Counted from the first letter of the stretch, positions 23,729 through 35,451 are shown. The stretch is 64,000 nt of DNA from Toxorhynchites rutilus septentrionalis (GCF_029784135.1 NC_073746.1:8076380-8140379), one strand, 5' to 3'. The notes: generated by a model not told the origin, from the sequence alone. A program made the numbers and translations.

Positions 23729-25313
23729 CAAGAGAGATAATCATTGCAAGGAGGGGCCATGTTTGCATCAATTGTTGCAAAATTGTCTTTAATACTGGAA
23801 GCATTGAGATGACAATGGTTCTGATGGAGTCGGAAACATTAAAACACTTGAAGATTTGATCCAAAAGGTCAGACAACTTTATAAATCCCGATTGGGAAGT
23901 TGAACTGGACGGAAAAATAGGGACAGTTGGGGTTTTTGATGTCCCCTCGAGTGCTGGGTCGTTCGAAGATGAAATATTCCCACGGAAGCCAGGAGGAACC
24001 TGATTTTGCTTGTCCGCTGCACTCGATTTTTTAGGCAAGTTAACAAAGGATATAACCGTGGGGACTTGTTCTTGAACTTTGGGAGTGGTCACATTTTTGC
24101 GCCGGGGATTCCCTTTGAAAATAAACGGTGTGCCCCCGCTAGCTGTGTCCGCTTCCATTTCATCAACTGGCAACGTGGAAAAGGTATTGTGTGTTGAGAT
24201 TGGTTGTTCTTGTTGTTGGGTCAGTGGCGAAGCGCCCTTTAAAATTTCCGCAAAAGTGCGCTTCGAGCGTTCCTTTAAAGAGCGCTTCTGTTTCTCCCAG
24301 CGAATCTTGTAAGTTTCACAAACTGAGAGCTCGTGTGGGGATCCCCCGCAATATGGACATTTATGCTCAGTCGCACTGCAGGATTTCCCCTCATGTTGCT
24401 CTCCGCAAGTGGCACAGCGCTCCTTGTTGGCACAATAATCCGAAGTGTGACCAACTGACTTGCATTTGTTGCAAGTCATGGGCTTTGGCACGAAGAGTCG
24501 CACAGGTAGTCTCAATTTGTCCACCATAACGTAGTCAGGGAGGGCGGCACCAGCAAAGGTGACTCGAAACGAGTCGGACGGCGTAAATTTAGTTTGGTCC
24601 CCATCATGGGAAAGTTTCCCGAGTTGACGACAGTCCAAGATTTTCACTTCCATTGAGGGGAGCTTCTTGAACTTGCCTTTTCCTTCTGCTTTTATTTGTT
24701 CGCTCGTCAGACCCGTTTCAGTTATCACCCCCTCAATTTCTACGTTATGGGAGGGTATAAATGTTCGATATTCGAGAGTGAAATGTTGATCAGCAACAAT
24801 CTCGTTTGCGTGTTTCCGGTCATTCACGACAACTCGCAATTTGTTCGGTCTAACCCTGCGAATTTCAGATAGAGAAGTGTATCTGGCCAGATCTTTCATG
24901 ATCTGAATCACGTTAAGGTTTTTTCCTTTCGGTTTTGGCCGGAGGAAAACAACCCACGGGCCAGTTCCAGGTGCATCTTCTGGATAAACTCTGACACGTG
25001 GAGCGGATACAACAGAGGGGGAAGACAAGGACGAGGACGAGGATGAGGATGGGGACGAGGACGAGGATTGGGTTGGATCGGAAGCATCAGAAGGGGGAAG
25101 CGAAATCGATGATGGGAGATGGGGAGTGGAAGTAACAGTGGGTTGAGAAGGGAGGCTTGCAATTTTCTTAGAGGGGGGCTTGGTAGGATGAGCGGATTCG
25201 TCCCCAGAAGAATTATCTTCCTTATGAGGGACTCGTTTATGTTTTTTCCCAGATCTTGTATAAGATTCATTATCGGAGATCTCCATCTCTGGAGATCCTC
25301 CACTATTCTCCAT
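23721..25313 (-). CDS. LINE ORF1: gag-like nucleic-acid-binding protein
   Basis: A 530-residue intact open frame from an ATG at 25313. The first 100 residues are acidic, then Ser/Pro-rich with a long serine run, hence low complexity. The middle (about 105-260) is a folded region of the type preceding zinc knuckles in I-like ORF1 proteins. Three zinc knuckles follow: CNKCKSVGHTSDYC (CX2CX4HX4C), CATCGEQHEGKSC (CX2CX3HX4C) and CPYCGGSPHELSVC (CX2CX4HX4C). The C-terminus ends in a hydrophobic stretch. In this family ORF1 coats the element RNA during retrotransposition. No stop or frameshift is visible, so decay is recent or weak. Confidence 0.9.
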   Translation of the reverse strand: MENSGGSPEMEISDNESYTRSGKKHKRVPHKEDNSSGDESAHPTKPPSKKIASLPSQPTVTSTPHLPSSISLPPSDASDPTQSSSSSPSSSSSSSLSSPSVVSAPRVRVYPEDAPGTGPWVVFLRPKPKGKNLNVIQIMKDLARYTSLSEIRRVRPNKLRVVVNDRKHANEIVADQHFTLEYRTFIPSHNVEIEGVITETGLTSEQIKAEGKGKFKKLPSMEVKILDCRQLGKLSHDGDQTKFTPSDSFRVTFAGAALPDYVMVDKLRLPVRLFVPKPMTCNKCKSVGHTSDYCANKERCATCGEQHEGKSCSATEHKCPYCGGSPHELSVCETYKIRWEKQKRSLKERSKRTFAEILKGASPLTQQQEQPISTHNTFSTLPVDEMEADTASGGTPFIFKGNPRRKNVTTPKVQEQVPTVISFVNLPKKSSAADKQNQVPPGFRGNISSSNDPALEGTSKTPTVPIFPSSSTSQSGFIKLSDLLDQIFKCFNVSDSIRTIVISMLPVLKTILQQLMQTWPLLAMIISLDV

Positions 25314-25830
25314 TTTACAAAAAATTCTGTATTATTTCTAATTTATTATTGATTTTAACAATAATCTCAAAAAATAATTGCAAAAAAAAAATTATGATAA
25401 TAATATTAAACAATGAACAAATAATTGAATAGTAATATTAATAATAAATATGTGTACCTTAATATAAAAGTTGTTCCAATAATGCACTCTACTGCCCTAA
25501 TCAGGGAGAGACAGAAGCTACGCGCTACGGAGACAACACAATAGCGCAAGAATAGCTTACGGAGCCACGTGATGATTAATCCCGTTTGCGACAGTCACGC
25601 GATGGCGATCCCGTTATGTCGAATCAGTTCAACAGCCGCAATCCGGCTCGCTGCAAGAGCGCTGCTTCCTTTGTTCCTTCGTTCCACTTCACAAAAGGTC
25701 AGGTCGCGGACAGCAATGACCTTCACTCGTACACGATACACTCGTACCAATAGCACAATAGCAAAAGTGGCAATGCACAATACCGACAATTTGATTGCAA
25801 TTGTTTTTTATTGTTTACCATATTTTTAAT
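25314..25830 (-). promoter_or_regulatory. Probable LINE 5' UTR with internal promoter region
   Basis: Upstream of ORF1 lies AT-rich sequence (25314-25480), then a GC-richer stretch (25490-25790) with no frame. This differs from the AT-rich flank beyond 25830. LINE 5' UTRs of this group normally carry an internal promoter; that role here is inferred from position only. Confidence 0.5.
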
Positions 25831-26600
25831 ATTTTTTCTGGAAAGATTTTTTTTTACATAACGTGTTTTAAAATTAGAGATGTGACTTTTTTCGTTTTTA
25901 AGTTATGATTTTTCAAAATAAACTTGTTTTTATATTCCTATGCTACTAGACTGGATCTTTGAGACTATAATACAATTTTTTTCGCAAATGTTATATTTTT
26001 TCAATGAATACTCATTGGCATCAATTTATTATGTCGATTATCTCAAACGGTACAGTAGTTCAAAAGCCATTTTTCGAAAAAAAAAAGCTAAAAATGTTAT
26101 TGTAGTATCGGTTAACTTTGAATAATCATTAAAAAAAATCATAATCACTTAAAAACGAAAAAAATCTGAATTTTGGATATGTTACGTAAAAAAACTCAAC
26201 TTGCAAGTAAAAATATAAAAAAATGTAGCACCCTTGGTCCCGAAACCATGTAAGCTATAAATAGTAAATACAAATAATTTACGATTTACGAAACAAAAAA
26301 AAACAAAAAAAAGCCTCTCTGGTTTCGAGATATGTTATGTAAAAAATTCTCAACTTTCAAAAAAAATTATTAAAAATATAGCGCCTTTGGTCCCGAGAGC
26401 ATGAAAACTATAAAAAACAAATACAAAAAGATCAGCTAATTGGCTTTAATTTGATATGTCAATCATCTAAATCGGCCCAGTAGTTATAATTTTTTTAAAA
26501 TGTCATTTTTTGACAAAAGTGGAAAAATTCGATTTTTCGGACCCCCCTAAAATGGACCCTGACAAAAAAATTTAAAAAATACGGGTCTAATGGTTTGCGA
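25831..26600. repeat. AT-rich dispersed repeat (family X), several tandem sub-copies
   Basis: The region repeats a loose module: a cgttacgtaa/atgttatgtaa phrase, a tagc(a/g)cc(c/t)ttggtcccga phrase (near 26227 and 26388), then a tcaat/aatttgatatgtcaatcat phrase. The same module occurs at 350-930 and, in part, near 52280. No coding content. Confidence 0.6.
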
Positions 26601-26800
26601 CAAAGAACAAAATTTCCACTTTCCACGAAAATCTGATTCGATTCGATTGGTATGCAAATTATCAAATTCCGTTCGATGCAAAAATATTTATTAACGTTTC
26701 ATGAAATAAGAAAACTTTGCCTGTTCTCTGATTTTGCAACCTTACTGAAAGATGTAGTCCAACGTCAAAAAAATGTTCTCAAAGTGTCGAAAATAATGAG
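26601..26800. repeat. Copy of the 10.8-kb dispersed repeat
   Basis: cgattcgattggtatgcaaa, aaaaatatttattaacgttt and gatgtagtccaacgtcaaaa occur in the same order as at 10825-10955, including a degraded GACGTAGTCCTACGTC palindrome. Confidence 0.65.
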
Positions 26801-27503
26801 ATTCTAGCTTTTTACATGCTTTTCGGGAAACTGAATTGAGCTTCTTAAAAGCATATAAACAGCTATAAAAACAATATTTTTAAAAGTTACGCCTAAAAGT
26901 TGGCAATTGAGGCGTGGTTTACAGTTTTCATTGAAATTGGCATAGAAACGTCAAATGCTGATATAAAAGCGAAAATCAATGGAAAGAAACGAATTTTCTA
27001 AAATGACTATATTCGGCAAGATCTAAAATCAGGCTGGGTTACCCTGAGCGTAAAATTAAAAGAATACTCGTATTTTAGAAAAAAAATTTAGAAAAGGAAT
27101 GAATAGACAAATTTAGAGCAAAATAAGAGATATTTTCGGTGTAAAATGTGAATAACATTAATGTTCAGATTTCTAATGAAGCCAATAATCTCTGAAAAAT
27201 GATAACCATTATTTAATAGAGCTTCCTTGTAGGGAAATCAACAGATCAAACACTGTATAACTTGTTGTGAACAAAAAATATTGTTCATAAAATAACATTT
27301 TCAACCGCGCATTCGTTTAAACAAATTAAACAATTCAAATTCGAACAAATTAAAAAAAATACACTGCAAAAAATATTTAAAAAAATTAATTTATTCATTT
27401 TTCTCAAAAACGTATTTTCTTATTCTGAAAAAATATATATGCCCATATAAAAAAAAAATTGCTAAAATTTGCTAACAATAATAACCATCAATAATAGAAA
27501 CAC
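26801..27503. other. Unassigned AT-rich sequence
   Basis: No gene or well-matched repeat was recognised. Confidence 0.3.
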
Positions 27504-28140
27504 AGGTCGGACTCGATTATATACAGACTGGATTGTATGTGATTCGATTATATACAATTTTGGACTCGATTATATACAGTTTGGAATTTTTTTTTATATT
27601 TCAAATATGACTTATTTCAAGAAGAAATGTGACCTTTCAACGTTAAGGTAAAATTTAAGTGGCTCTTAAATGTACAGTGGGATGATTTTTGAAGATTTTG
27701 CTTAAATTTTCACCAGGAATTCTTTATATCGATATTGCAGCCAAATTAAGAAAGATAGAAGTTGGGTGTCAGGGAACAAATTGTACAGCGGTTAAAGAAC
27801 TTTAATTCAATTGATAGAAATAATCTTGTTTAATGTAATTTTCTAGGATAAAATTAATAATAACAAATTAAGAATTATTAACTTTTAGGTTTTTCACTTC
27901 CTAAATGTTATTAAAATCCACTAATTTAGATGTTCCACTACTATATACTGTGTAAAATTTTCTCATCTTTCAAAAGAATCGTCTTCCGTAGCGTACTTGT
28001 TAATGTAGAGCCAGTTTGAAGCAACAGAGTCCGAAACTGAAAAAAAGTTCTATAACTCTGTCATTGTCGAAATTCGAACATATGCGTAGAAGGATTTTTT
28101 TAAAATCTTATTTAAAAAAAAATCACAATTAAAAAAAATA
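27504..28140 (+). mobile_element. Family Y transposon, longest copy
   Basis: It starts caggtcggactcgattatat, with further gactcgattatatacag phrases within 70 bp. It matches 1393-1620 in its first part and 3990-4310 in its second part, thereby linking those two fragments into one family. The 3' terminus seen in the 4.5-kb copy is not evident here. No transposase. Confidence 0.65.
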
Positions 28141-28555
28141 TTTTATCACAATTAAATTTGCTATTTTTAAATTAAACAGTGAACCTAGTGAACCTAGTGA
28201 ACCATACATATGCCGATCTAATCAAAAAATTAAATTTCAGAGCGGCGGAAGCAGTTAGACAAAAAATTACTGGAGAAGATTAAACGTGAGTGATTAAATT
28301 GAACAATTGTTAAATTTAAATAGCATTTCCATTGGGCCTGAAAAAAGAGAAAATGAACTAGATCATTACCTGAAACCAATGTAATACTTACCTTGCATAC
28401 CATTTATGTTTTAATACTATACTTACAGAAAACCTAGTTCTAAAAGTAAAATTTTGTCATTAAAGGGATTTTTTAACAACCATATAGAAAAAAGGTATAA
28501 AACCGGAATACTGCAGTAATTTTTCGGAATACTAAAGTAAAATTTCGTATATATG
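28141..28555. other. Unassigned AT-rich sequence
   Basis: Contains a short tandem of gtgaaccta near 28183-28203. Nothing else recognised. Confidence 0.3.
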
Positions 28556-28865
28556 GGAGCAGACATCTCTTTCTCTCAGACTGAACGCCAGCTTGGGATT
28601 GTACCCATAAAAAAAAGTCCCAACGATTTCAACGGGAATTGAACCAAGGCTGGCTGGAATGCAAAGCTGTTTTACCCGACCACGCTATGCACATAGCTGC
28701 TGGTGCTGTTGCATAAATGCGTGATAATATTACACATCATTGTAAAATGAAGTTGAAAGGTGTTTTCTGAGAGTAAAAAGAAGAGCATAAATATGAAGCT
28801 ATATCTTTCTCGGTCTGGGCCGTGTATTTGTATGTATGTGTCTCTTGTTTCGCTCGCTCATATTG
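28556..28865 (-). mobile_element. tRNA-derived SINE-like repeat (family T), copy 1
   Basis: On the minus strand a box A-like TAGCGTGGTCGGG (28674-28687 region) precedes a box B-like GGTTCAATTCCC (28634-28645). The whole unit from agacatctctttct to gtttcgctcgct matches 51930-52256, including gggattgt, atgcaaagct, gtgataatatt and ctcggtctgggccgtgta. Confidence 0.75.
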
Positions 28866-29200
28866 ATTTTATATTACTATACCACACATATTATACAAAT
28901 GCTATAGCAGTATTTGAGAGTTGCGGATTATCTGTTATGTTTAGGTTCATGTAATAAAATAAATCGGGATGCCAAAACGTGTGATAAAAATTAATTTTGG
29001 GTGCACAAAGTTTCACTGAATTTAAAATGATGCTGCCTTTGACTAGTTGAGCATGTAAATTGTCTAGCATCGAATTGATATAATTGCGAGGTTCAAAACA
29101 TTCAACTTAGAATAGAAAATTCACTTTAGCTCAACGATTTATGGAACGGAAAAAACCATAAAAATAGCAAATTAACACATCGACAGTTATATCAATGGAT
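28866..29200. other. Unassigned AT-rich sequence
   Basis: Nothing recognised. Confidence 0.3.
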
Positions 29201-30640
29201 AAAAATCTAAAAAAGACGTTCTGAATTTCAAGCTACGTTCAACATTCTCCCCGGTTCGGAGGGACAATAGGGCACAACATGAACACACACATCGCTTCCG
29301 TACTCTTTTATTACCACATTTTCTACCCACTTCGACCTCGAATATTATGACACTTTTCAGTTCGAGGTTGTTGAGCGCGCTTTGTTTTTCGTCGAGAGCT
29401 TTATAAGCACATACTCCCGGTTGGGAATGTTCACGATAGCCACGGTGACTCGTCGGTGGAGAACCACTCGAGAATTACCCCGGAGAGAAGGGACTAAGGT
29501 CAGAAAAGCTTGTTTTGCGGTCTACCTCAGCAAAATGGTTAAGTCCGAGAACAACCGAGAACCGCGTTCAGACGAGACGGAAGGCGGTGCGGAAAGTGGC
29601 AGGAGAGTTGTTATTATATGACCAACTACAAACCAACGCAATCCGATTCTCAAACGGATGACCAGCAACACTTGAGGTGTGCGGTTTTTTTGTGTTTATT
29701 GTATTTTATGTTTGAGGGAATTTGAAAAAATGGTAGAATTTATAATGTTTACTATAATTCTTACCAAAAAAACCAACATTAATTTGATTTACTTATCGTA
29801 TTTCCAGAATCAACCCAGCGTGAATTCGTTCGACAAAAAAAAAGAGCGAAACACATAAAACCGAAGATCTGCCAGGTTATCGAATTACGACCACATGTTG
29901 CTTGTAAACATGTTCGCCAGTTCAAATGCCGTCGAGCTTGTCGAAATTTATCTTGACAAGATTCCGATCCCCTGTGGTCTCTCGCCATCTCCCTCTCTCT
30001 CTCTCGACCCGCTCCATTCCGTTCCGTTCCTTAATTTGTTTATTTATTCATCTCATTTTATTCCTTTATTTGCGGTGTTCTCTCCATCCATCATGATCCG
30101 GTGTTTCGCGCGGAGCTCTGTTCCTTTTTTTTGCATCCCGGCATCTCATAATCGTGTGGCTCTGGCTGGCATTTTTAGCATTCTATCTTATTCTGTTTCC
30201 TCTTTCTTTCTCTGTTTCGCACCTCTTCCCATCGCGCCACAATGACAACAAAAACTCCGCTTGTGACAACGCCAAGTATCAAGTTTTGCACCTCACACTT
30301 GTTTTTTTTTATCGGAGCAAAAGAAGCAAAATGATCAGGTTGGGGGTGGAGCTTGGGGAGAGGTGAGACACGATCCATAAAAAAAGTATCAAATGGTGTG
30401 ACATTGATGTTTATGGGCACTCTCGACAGGCAATGTGAGAAGGTGTCGAGGAGAGCCACCACGGACCAATTTTGAGTAGTTTGCGAATTGTGCGTGTTTT
30501 TGGGCGACAACATATTTGAGCGTAAATATCATTAGCACTCTTGAGAAAAATATGAGACGATGAGTCCAGGGAACTGATGATGAGTTTATGGATTTTAGCA
30601 TGTCATTCGCTATGAGCAGCCAGTCGAAATCAGGCCTCAT
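29201..30640. other. GC-richer unique-looking island
   Basis: The segment lacks the repeats that surround it and has more balanced composition. Short open frames on both strands show no family features or convincing splice context. It could be regulatory or intronic DNA. Confidence 0.35.
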
Positions 30641-31447
30641 TTTCCGTGTTCAGTTATTTCGCGATTTTCATGAAATAAAACTGTTCCGGAAAAAAAAATG
30701 CTTCAGGGTGAACTTTTTAGATTTTTTCAAAACTCATCTATTTACAAAAAAAAACGACGAAGTAATGTGATTCTAGATGCGAGATATTGAATCAATTCAT
30801 CTCAACTAGAATAAGAATAAAAAAAGCGAATGTCCATAAAACAATATGAGGAGCTCTAGTTATTTGATATCTTTCCTAGACTCAATAATCGTAAAGAAAT
30901 TTGAGACAGGTCAGGTACATTTCAAAGAAACGCTGTGCAACTTGCTTCTTCACAGAAACAATAAAAATCGTTCACATAAAGCAAGGAAATAGGACAAAGA
31001 CTATCGCACACATATCTCTAAAATACTTTATCGCACAGCAGCCATCTTTTGAATGGATCAGTCAAACTTTTTGTCCGCTGAGATTATTCCACCTTTCAAA
31101 CAGTTGTGCTATTATTCTATAAATGATGGTTTTTTTTTGCCATGAAACACGATAGTTTGTGTAGTCTTGAGACTTGGTCTCACCGATATCAGTTTTTTTT
31201 CGCCGCCTCGGTCTTTGATCAGACAACTGATAATAAAAATCTCACAATTGGAATAATGGCCTAATTTTTTGCCGTTGTCCAAGACTGTCTCGGGAGGTGT
31301 GAAATACGTTATTTTCCTCTGCTATAAAAATGGTATACATTATTTTATCGTTTGGAGACATCATTCCACAACTAGTGCTTCATAATTCATAATTCGTTTT
31401 TCGTATCTGTCAAGAATTAAAAAAAGCGTAACAAAAACAACAGAAAT
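30641..31447. other. Unassigned AT-rich sequence
   Basis: No gene or repeat was matched within the window. Confidence 0.3.
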
Positions 31448-31905
31448 TAGCTTGAGCTTGAGCTTGGGTAGACTGAACAATTCGTAGTTGCTCTCCGTAA
31501 TTGACCTAAACCAACCAAATTGCACGAAGAACACACAGAATGCCGCTTGGGACTAGCAAATCATTCTCGTTGTGCAATTTTCGGTGATTCGAGCTTTAAA
31601 TGGTCAATAACGACGCCGGCCACGTCCTTACAGTCACCAGGGAAAGGGAAGGAATGTTAGTATGATATTCGTCGCCCGAAGGCCAGAAGGGTCGCCTCTA
31701 TAGTGTGGTTCCCTAGCGTTTATCATGGGAGGGATAGTTATTAGTAGGGAGAGGTAAAAATCTGGATTCACTGAGGTAAGATATGTGATTAGGGGCTGTC
31801 CACATACCACGTGGACAGCTTTAGGGGGGTAGGAGGTAAGAAAATGTTCACTCATGTCCACGGAGAGGGATGAGGTGGTATAGACTGAGTCCACGTGGAC
31901 AAGAA
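31448..31905 (+). repeat. Probable dispersed repeat with ctgtccacataccacgtggacag hairpin region
   Basis: It begins with a gagctt tandem (agcttgagcttgagcttggg). It includes a stretch near 31795-31820 in which tgtccac is inverted as gtggaca, and ends with gtccacgtggac near 31890. The ggggctgtccac phrase resembles common insect DNA-transposon termini; this is recognition from memory, not a match inside the window. Confidence 0.45.
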
Positions 31906-32322
31906 GATTTTTTTTTAAATACAACAACTTATACATTCAAAATTAAATTAAATAATACATATTCAAGAATTTAAAAACTCTCCGTATTTATCAGTAAATG
32001 GATTAAGCCGCCTGAGAGTGCTGCCCAGTTAAACGTTCATTAATTTTTTCTCATATCATTGATCTTCTTCAGCGAAATCTGTATTATTAAAATATCTCAC
32101 GTAAATAGTGAATGTCCAAGCTATTTCCTGTGATCGAACTTTTATAGTTATGGGGTATGCATAGTCCCTTATAGCCCAAAATTATAAAAAATTAAATGAT
32201 TCCATAGAGCAATTCCAAATGAAATCGACAAATGACAAAACATTAGTATTTTTGATTCGAATGAAAGTGTGTATTCCGTTTGGGTTAGAGGAAATATGAG
32301 TTTTCCACAGCAATTGGGAATT
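31906..32322. other. Unassigned AT-rich sequence
   Basis: Nothing recognised between two repeat blocks. Confidence 0.3.
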
Positions 32323-34645
32323 TTTTGACTCAAGCGTAACTTTTGAAATGGGCGTATCGATTTGAGTAAGAGAAATCTTTGATAATTTATATCTCAAAAA
32401 CTATGAGTCGTACCGAAATAGTGTCTTAGAAAGAGTTGTAGAGTATTGATGTTTGAATATGAAAAAAATGTACACTGAGGAAAAAAAATAGTACTCTTTT
32501 TTATATTTACAAAATAAAAATTCATATTAAAAATATTTCTAATTTATTGTCTTTTATATAGTAAATAATCCCTTTTAATATGTTTGTGGTGTTATACCGT
32601 CATGTTCATGAAATTTTATGAATTTCCTTATAATTTCCAACAACATTTCCAAATACATCATCATGGTTTATTTTCTGACTCAAGTGTAACTGTTGAAAAG
32701 GGCGTATCGATTTGAGTAAGAGAAATCTTTGATAATTTATGTCTCAAAAAATATGAGTCGTACCGAAATAGTGTGTTAGAAAGAGTTATAGAGTATTGTT
32801 GGCTTAATTTGAAAAAAAATATACACTGAGAAGAAAAATTAGTACTCTTTTTTTTATTTACAAAATAAAATTTTATTTTTTTAACACGTTGACTGCCAAC
32901 TACGAGTTATCTCGTCCTATGTTTACTTACCATTTTTATGAAAAAAGCAACAACAAAATTTTTTTAATGATACCTATGTACTAGAATGTGAGTTTTTAAT
33001 AATATAATGTGATAAAATTAAATTGCCGTGTTAAATATGTATTTTTTTATATTTTTTTCAGTTTTTTCATATAAAATAGAAGTCATGTAGAAAATTTAAA
33101 AAATGGGCCCAAGATGGTAAAACTATTTTTGAGGAAATTTGTGGAACACCGAATTTTTAGGAATTTTCGAAACTTCGAATTTTAGTATGTTAGCAATCAT
33201 TCTTAGCCACAAATTATGAATTCTGATGTGATTTTAAACAAAAAAGGTTATTATCAATCTCCTTCTAAATTCAACCATTCTCGAGATATTTAAAAAAATA
33301 TTTCTAATTTATAATCTTTTTTATAGTAAATAATCTCTTGTAATATGTTTGTTGTGTTATACCATCATGTTCATGAAATTTAATGAATTTTCTTATAATT
33401 TCCAACAATTTTTTTGATTGATTGAAGTTTGTATTAGGATAAAAAAGATCTTTTAGTTTCGCTACGTTTTGTATCAACCCACATGTCTTCGAATATTTCG
33501 TAACGTAACTCCTAAACATAAGTCTTTACCATAACGAAGTATTTGGAAAAGTTGTTGGAAATTATAAGCGAATTCATAAAATCTCATGAACATGATGGTA
33601 TAACACGACAAACATATTAAGAGGGCCTATTTACTATTAAAAAGACAATAAATTAGAAATATTGTTTTAAATATCTCGAGAATGGCTACATTTAGAAGGA
33701 GATTGATACTAACATTTTTTGTTTTAAATCACATCAGGATTCATAATTTGTGGCTAAAAATGATTGCTAACATACTAAAATACGAAGTTTCGAAAATTCC
33801 TAAAAATTCGATGTTCCACAAATTTTGGCAAAAATAGTTTTACCATCTTAGACCCATTTTTAAAATTTTCTACATGACTTCTATTTTATATGCAAACATT
33901 GAAAAAATATAAAAAATACATATTTTTTGATATCGCAAATTAAAATTTTATTTTGTAAATAAAAAAAGAGTTTTTAATTTTTCTTCTCAGTGTATATTTT
34001 TTTCAAATTAAGCCAAAAATACTCTATAACTCTCTATAACACACTACTTCGATACGACTCATATTTTTTGAGATATAAATTATCAAAGATTTCTCTTACT
34101 AAAATCGATACTGCCTTTTCAAAAGTTACACTTGAGTCAAAAAATGAACCATAATGATGTAATCGGAAAAATTGTTGGAAATTATAAGCAAATTCATAAA
34201 ATTTCATGAACATGACGGTATAACACGACAAACATATTAAAAGGGATGATTTACTATAAAAAAAAACAATATATTAGAAATATTTTATTAAATATCTCGA
34301 GAATGGTTGAATTTAGAAGGAGATTGATAATAACCTTTTTTTGTTTTAAATAACATCAAGATTCATAATTTGTGATTAAAAATGATTGCTAACATACAAA
34401 AACTCGAAGTTTCGAAAATTCCTAAAAATTCGATGTTCCACAAAGTTCGTTAAAAATAGTTTTACCATCTTGGGACTTCTATTTTGTATTTTTTTTCTCA
34501 GTGTACATTTTTTTCATATTCAAACATCAATACTCTATAACTCTTTCTAAGACACTATTTCGGTACGACTTATAGTTTTTGAGATATAAATTATCAAAGA
34601 TTTCTCTTACTCAAATCGATACGCCCTTTTCAAAAGTACAAAACT
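32323..34645. mobile_element. Complex of four inverted and direct copies of a repeat unit (family W)
   Basis: The unit has three modules: F (gactcaagcgtaacttttga, cgtatcgatttgagtaagag, gtcgtaccgaaatagtgt), P (aagatggtaaaactattttt, cacaaattatgaat) and M (tataccgtcatgttcatgaa). Order along the window: F-M (32323-32670, P missing), F-P-M (32671-33420), then reversed M-P-F (33541-34148) and reversed M-P-F (34150-34642). The two halves make a large imperfect palindrome centred near 33480. A fifth copy (F-P) lies at 62765-63150. No transposase frame. Confidence 0.85.
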
Positions 34646-35059
34646 GCCATACAAATGAAACACTAATTTCTACATTACTGGAGAATTAACCAAGCAAATG
34701 AAACCATATTAGGCTTATAGAGGTTTTATGGTGCAATAAATGTTTCTATGATGGTAAGACTCTACACACCACCCCCCCACCCCCCTCTCTAAAGGGGGGT
34801 GGGGATTACAAATGAAACACAAATTTCTGCATTACTCGAGAATTAATCAAGAAAATGAAACCCAATTAGGCATATCGTTTTATGGTGCAATAAATGTTTC
34901 TACGATGGTTCGACTCTCCACCCTTTCTCTAAGGAGGAGCTGCCAAACAAAAGAAACACAAACTTCTGCATAACTCGAGAACTAATCAAGCAAATGGAGC
35001 CAAATTAGGGATGTGAGAGTTTTTGGGTACGATAAATGTTTCTATGATGGTATGACACC
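34646..35059. repeat. Three tandem units of a ~145-bp minisatellite
   Basis: Each unit has gaaacacaaatttctgcatt (or variant), gagaattaatcaag, aatgaaac, then ggtgcaataaatgtttctat-gatgg and a GC-rich cccctctctaaagg-type segment. Starts are near 34650, 34810 and 34945. Confidence 0.82.
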
Positions 35060-35343
35060 TTTTCCTCCTATGGAAAGGAGGGTAGGCCCCAAAAAAAAAA
35101 GCGCAGTTGGAAATTTTCGGAAAACTCTGAAAGGAAACGGGAAAATTCGAAAAATTCAATTCGCATATGTTCTACAATTACATATTGATAAGTATTGCTA
35201 GTTTTCCTCCTATGGAAAGGAGGGTAGGCTCCAAAAAAAAAAGCGCAGTTGGAAATTTTCGGAAAACTCTGAAAGGAAACGGGAAAATTCGAAAAATTCA
35301 ATTCGCATATGTTCTACAATTACATATTGATAAGTATTGCTAG
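35060..35343. repeat. Near-perfect 142-bp tandem duplication
   Basis: 35060-35201 and 35202-35343 both run from ttttcctcctatggaaagga to gataagtattgctag. By eye they differ at a single base (ggcccc versus ggctcc) just before the A10 run. The duplication is very recent, or an assembly effect. Confidence 0.95.
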
Positions 35344-35451
35344 TCCATTTGATGTTTGCTGTAACGAAGATGATCTTTGTTCGAAAGTGGATTTTAATGT
35401 GTTAGATATATGAGTACTCCTATATCGTCTTCTATCTATAAAAATATATAG

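Larger units (their letters stand above)
19705..25830 (-). mobile_element. I-like non-LTR retrotransposon (LINE), nearly full length
   Basis: The element reads on the minus strand: 5' UTR (about 25830-25314), ORF1 (25313-23721), ORF2 (23728-20055, broken), 3' UTR and a tail ending in an A run (T run at 19705-19714 on the plus strand). ORF1 encodes a CCHC gag-like protein and ORF2 encodes endonuclease, reverse transcriptase and RNase H, an arrangement typical of the I group. ORF1 and ORF2 overlap in the octamer ATGTCTAA. The exact 5' end and target-site duplication are not resolved. Confidence 0.92.

Noticed and set aside
23729..23731. TTG at 23731 as start of LINE ORF2
   Set aside because: An ATG lies at 23728 in the same frame and overlaps the ORF1 stop; a non-ATG start is unnecessary.
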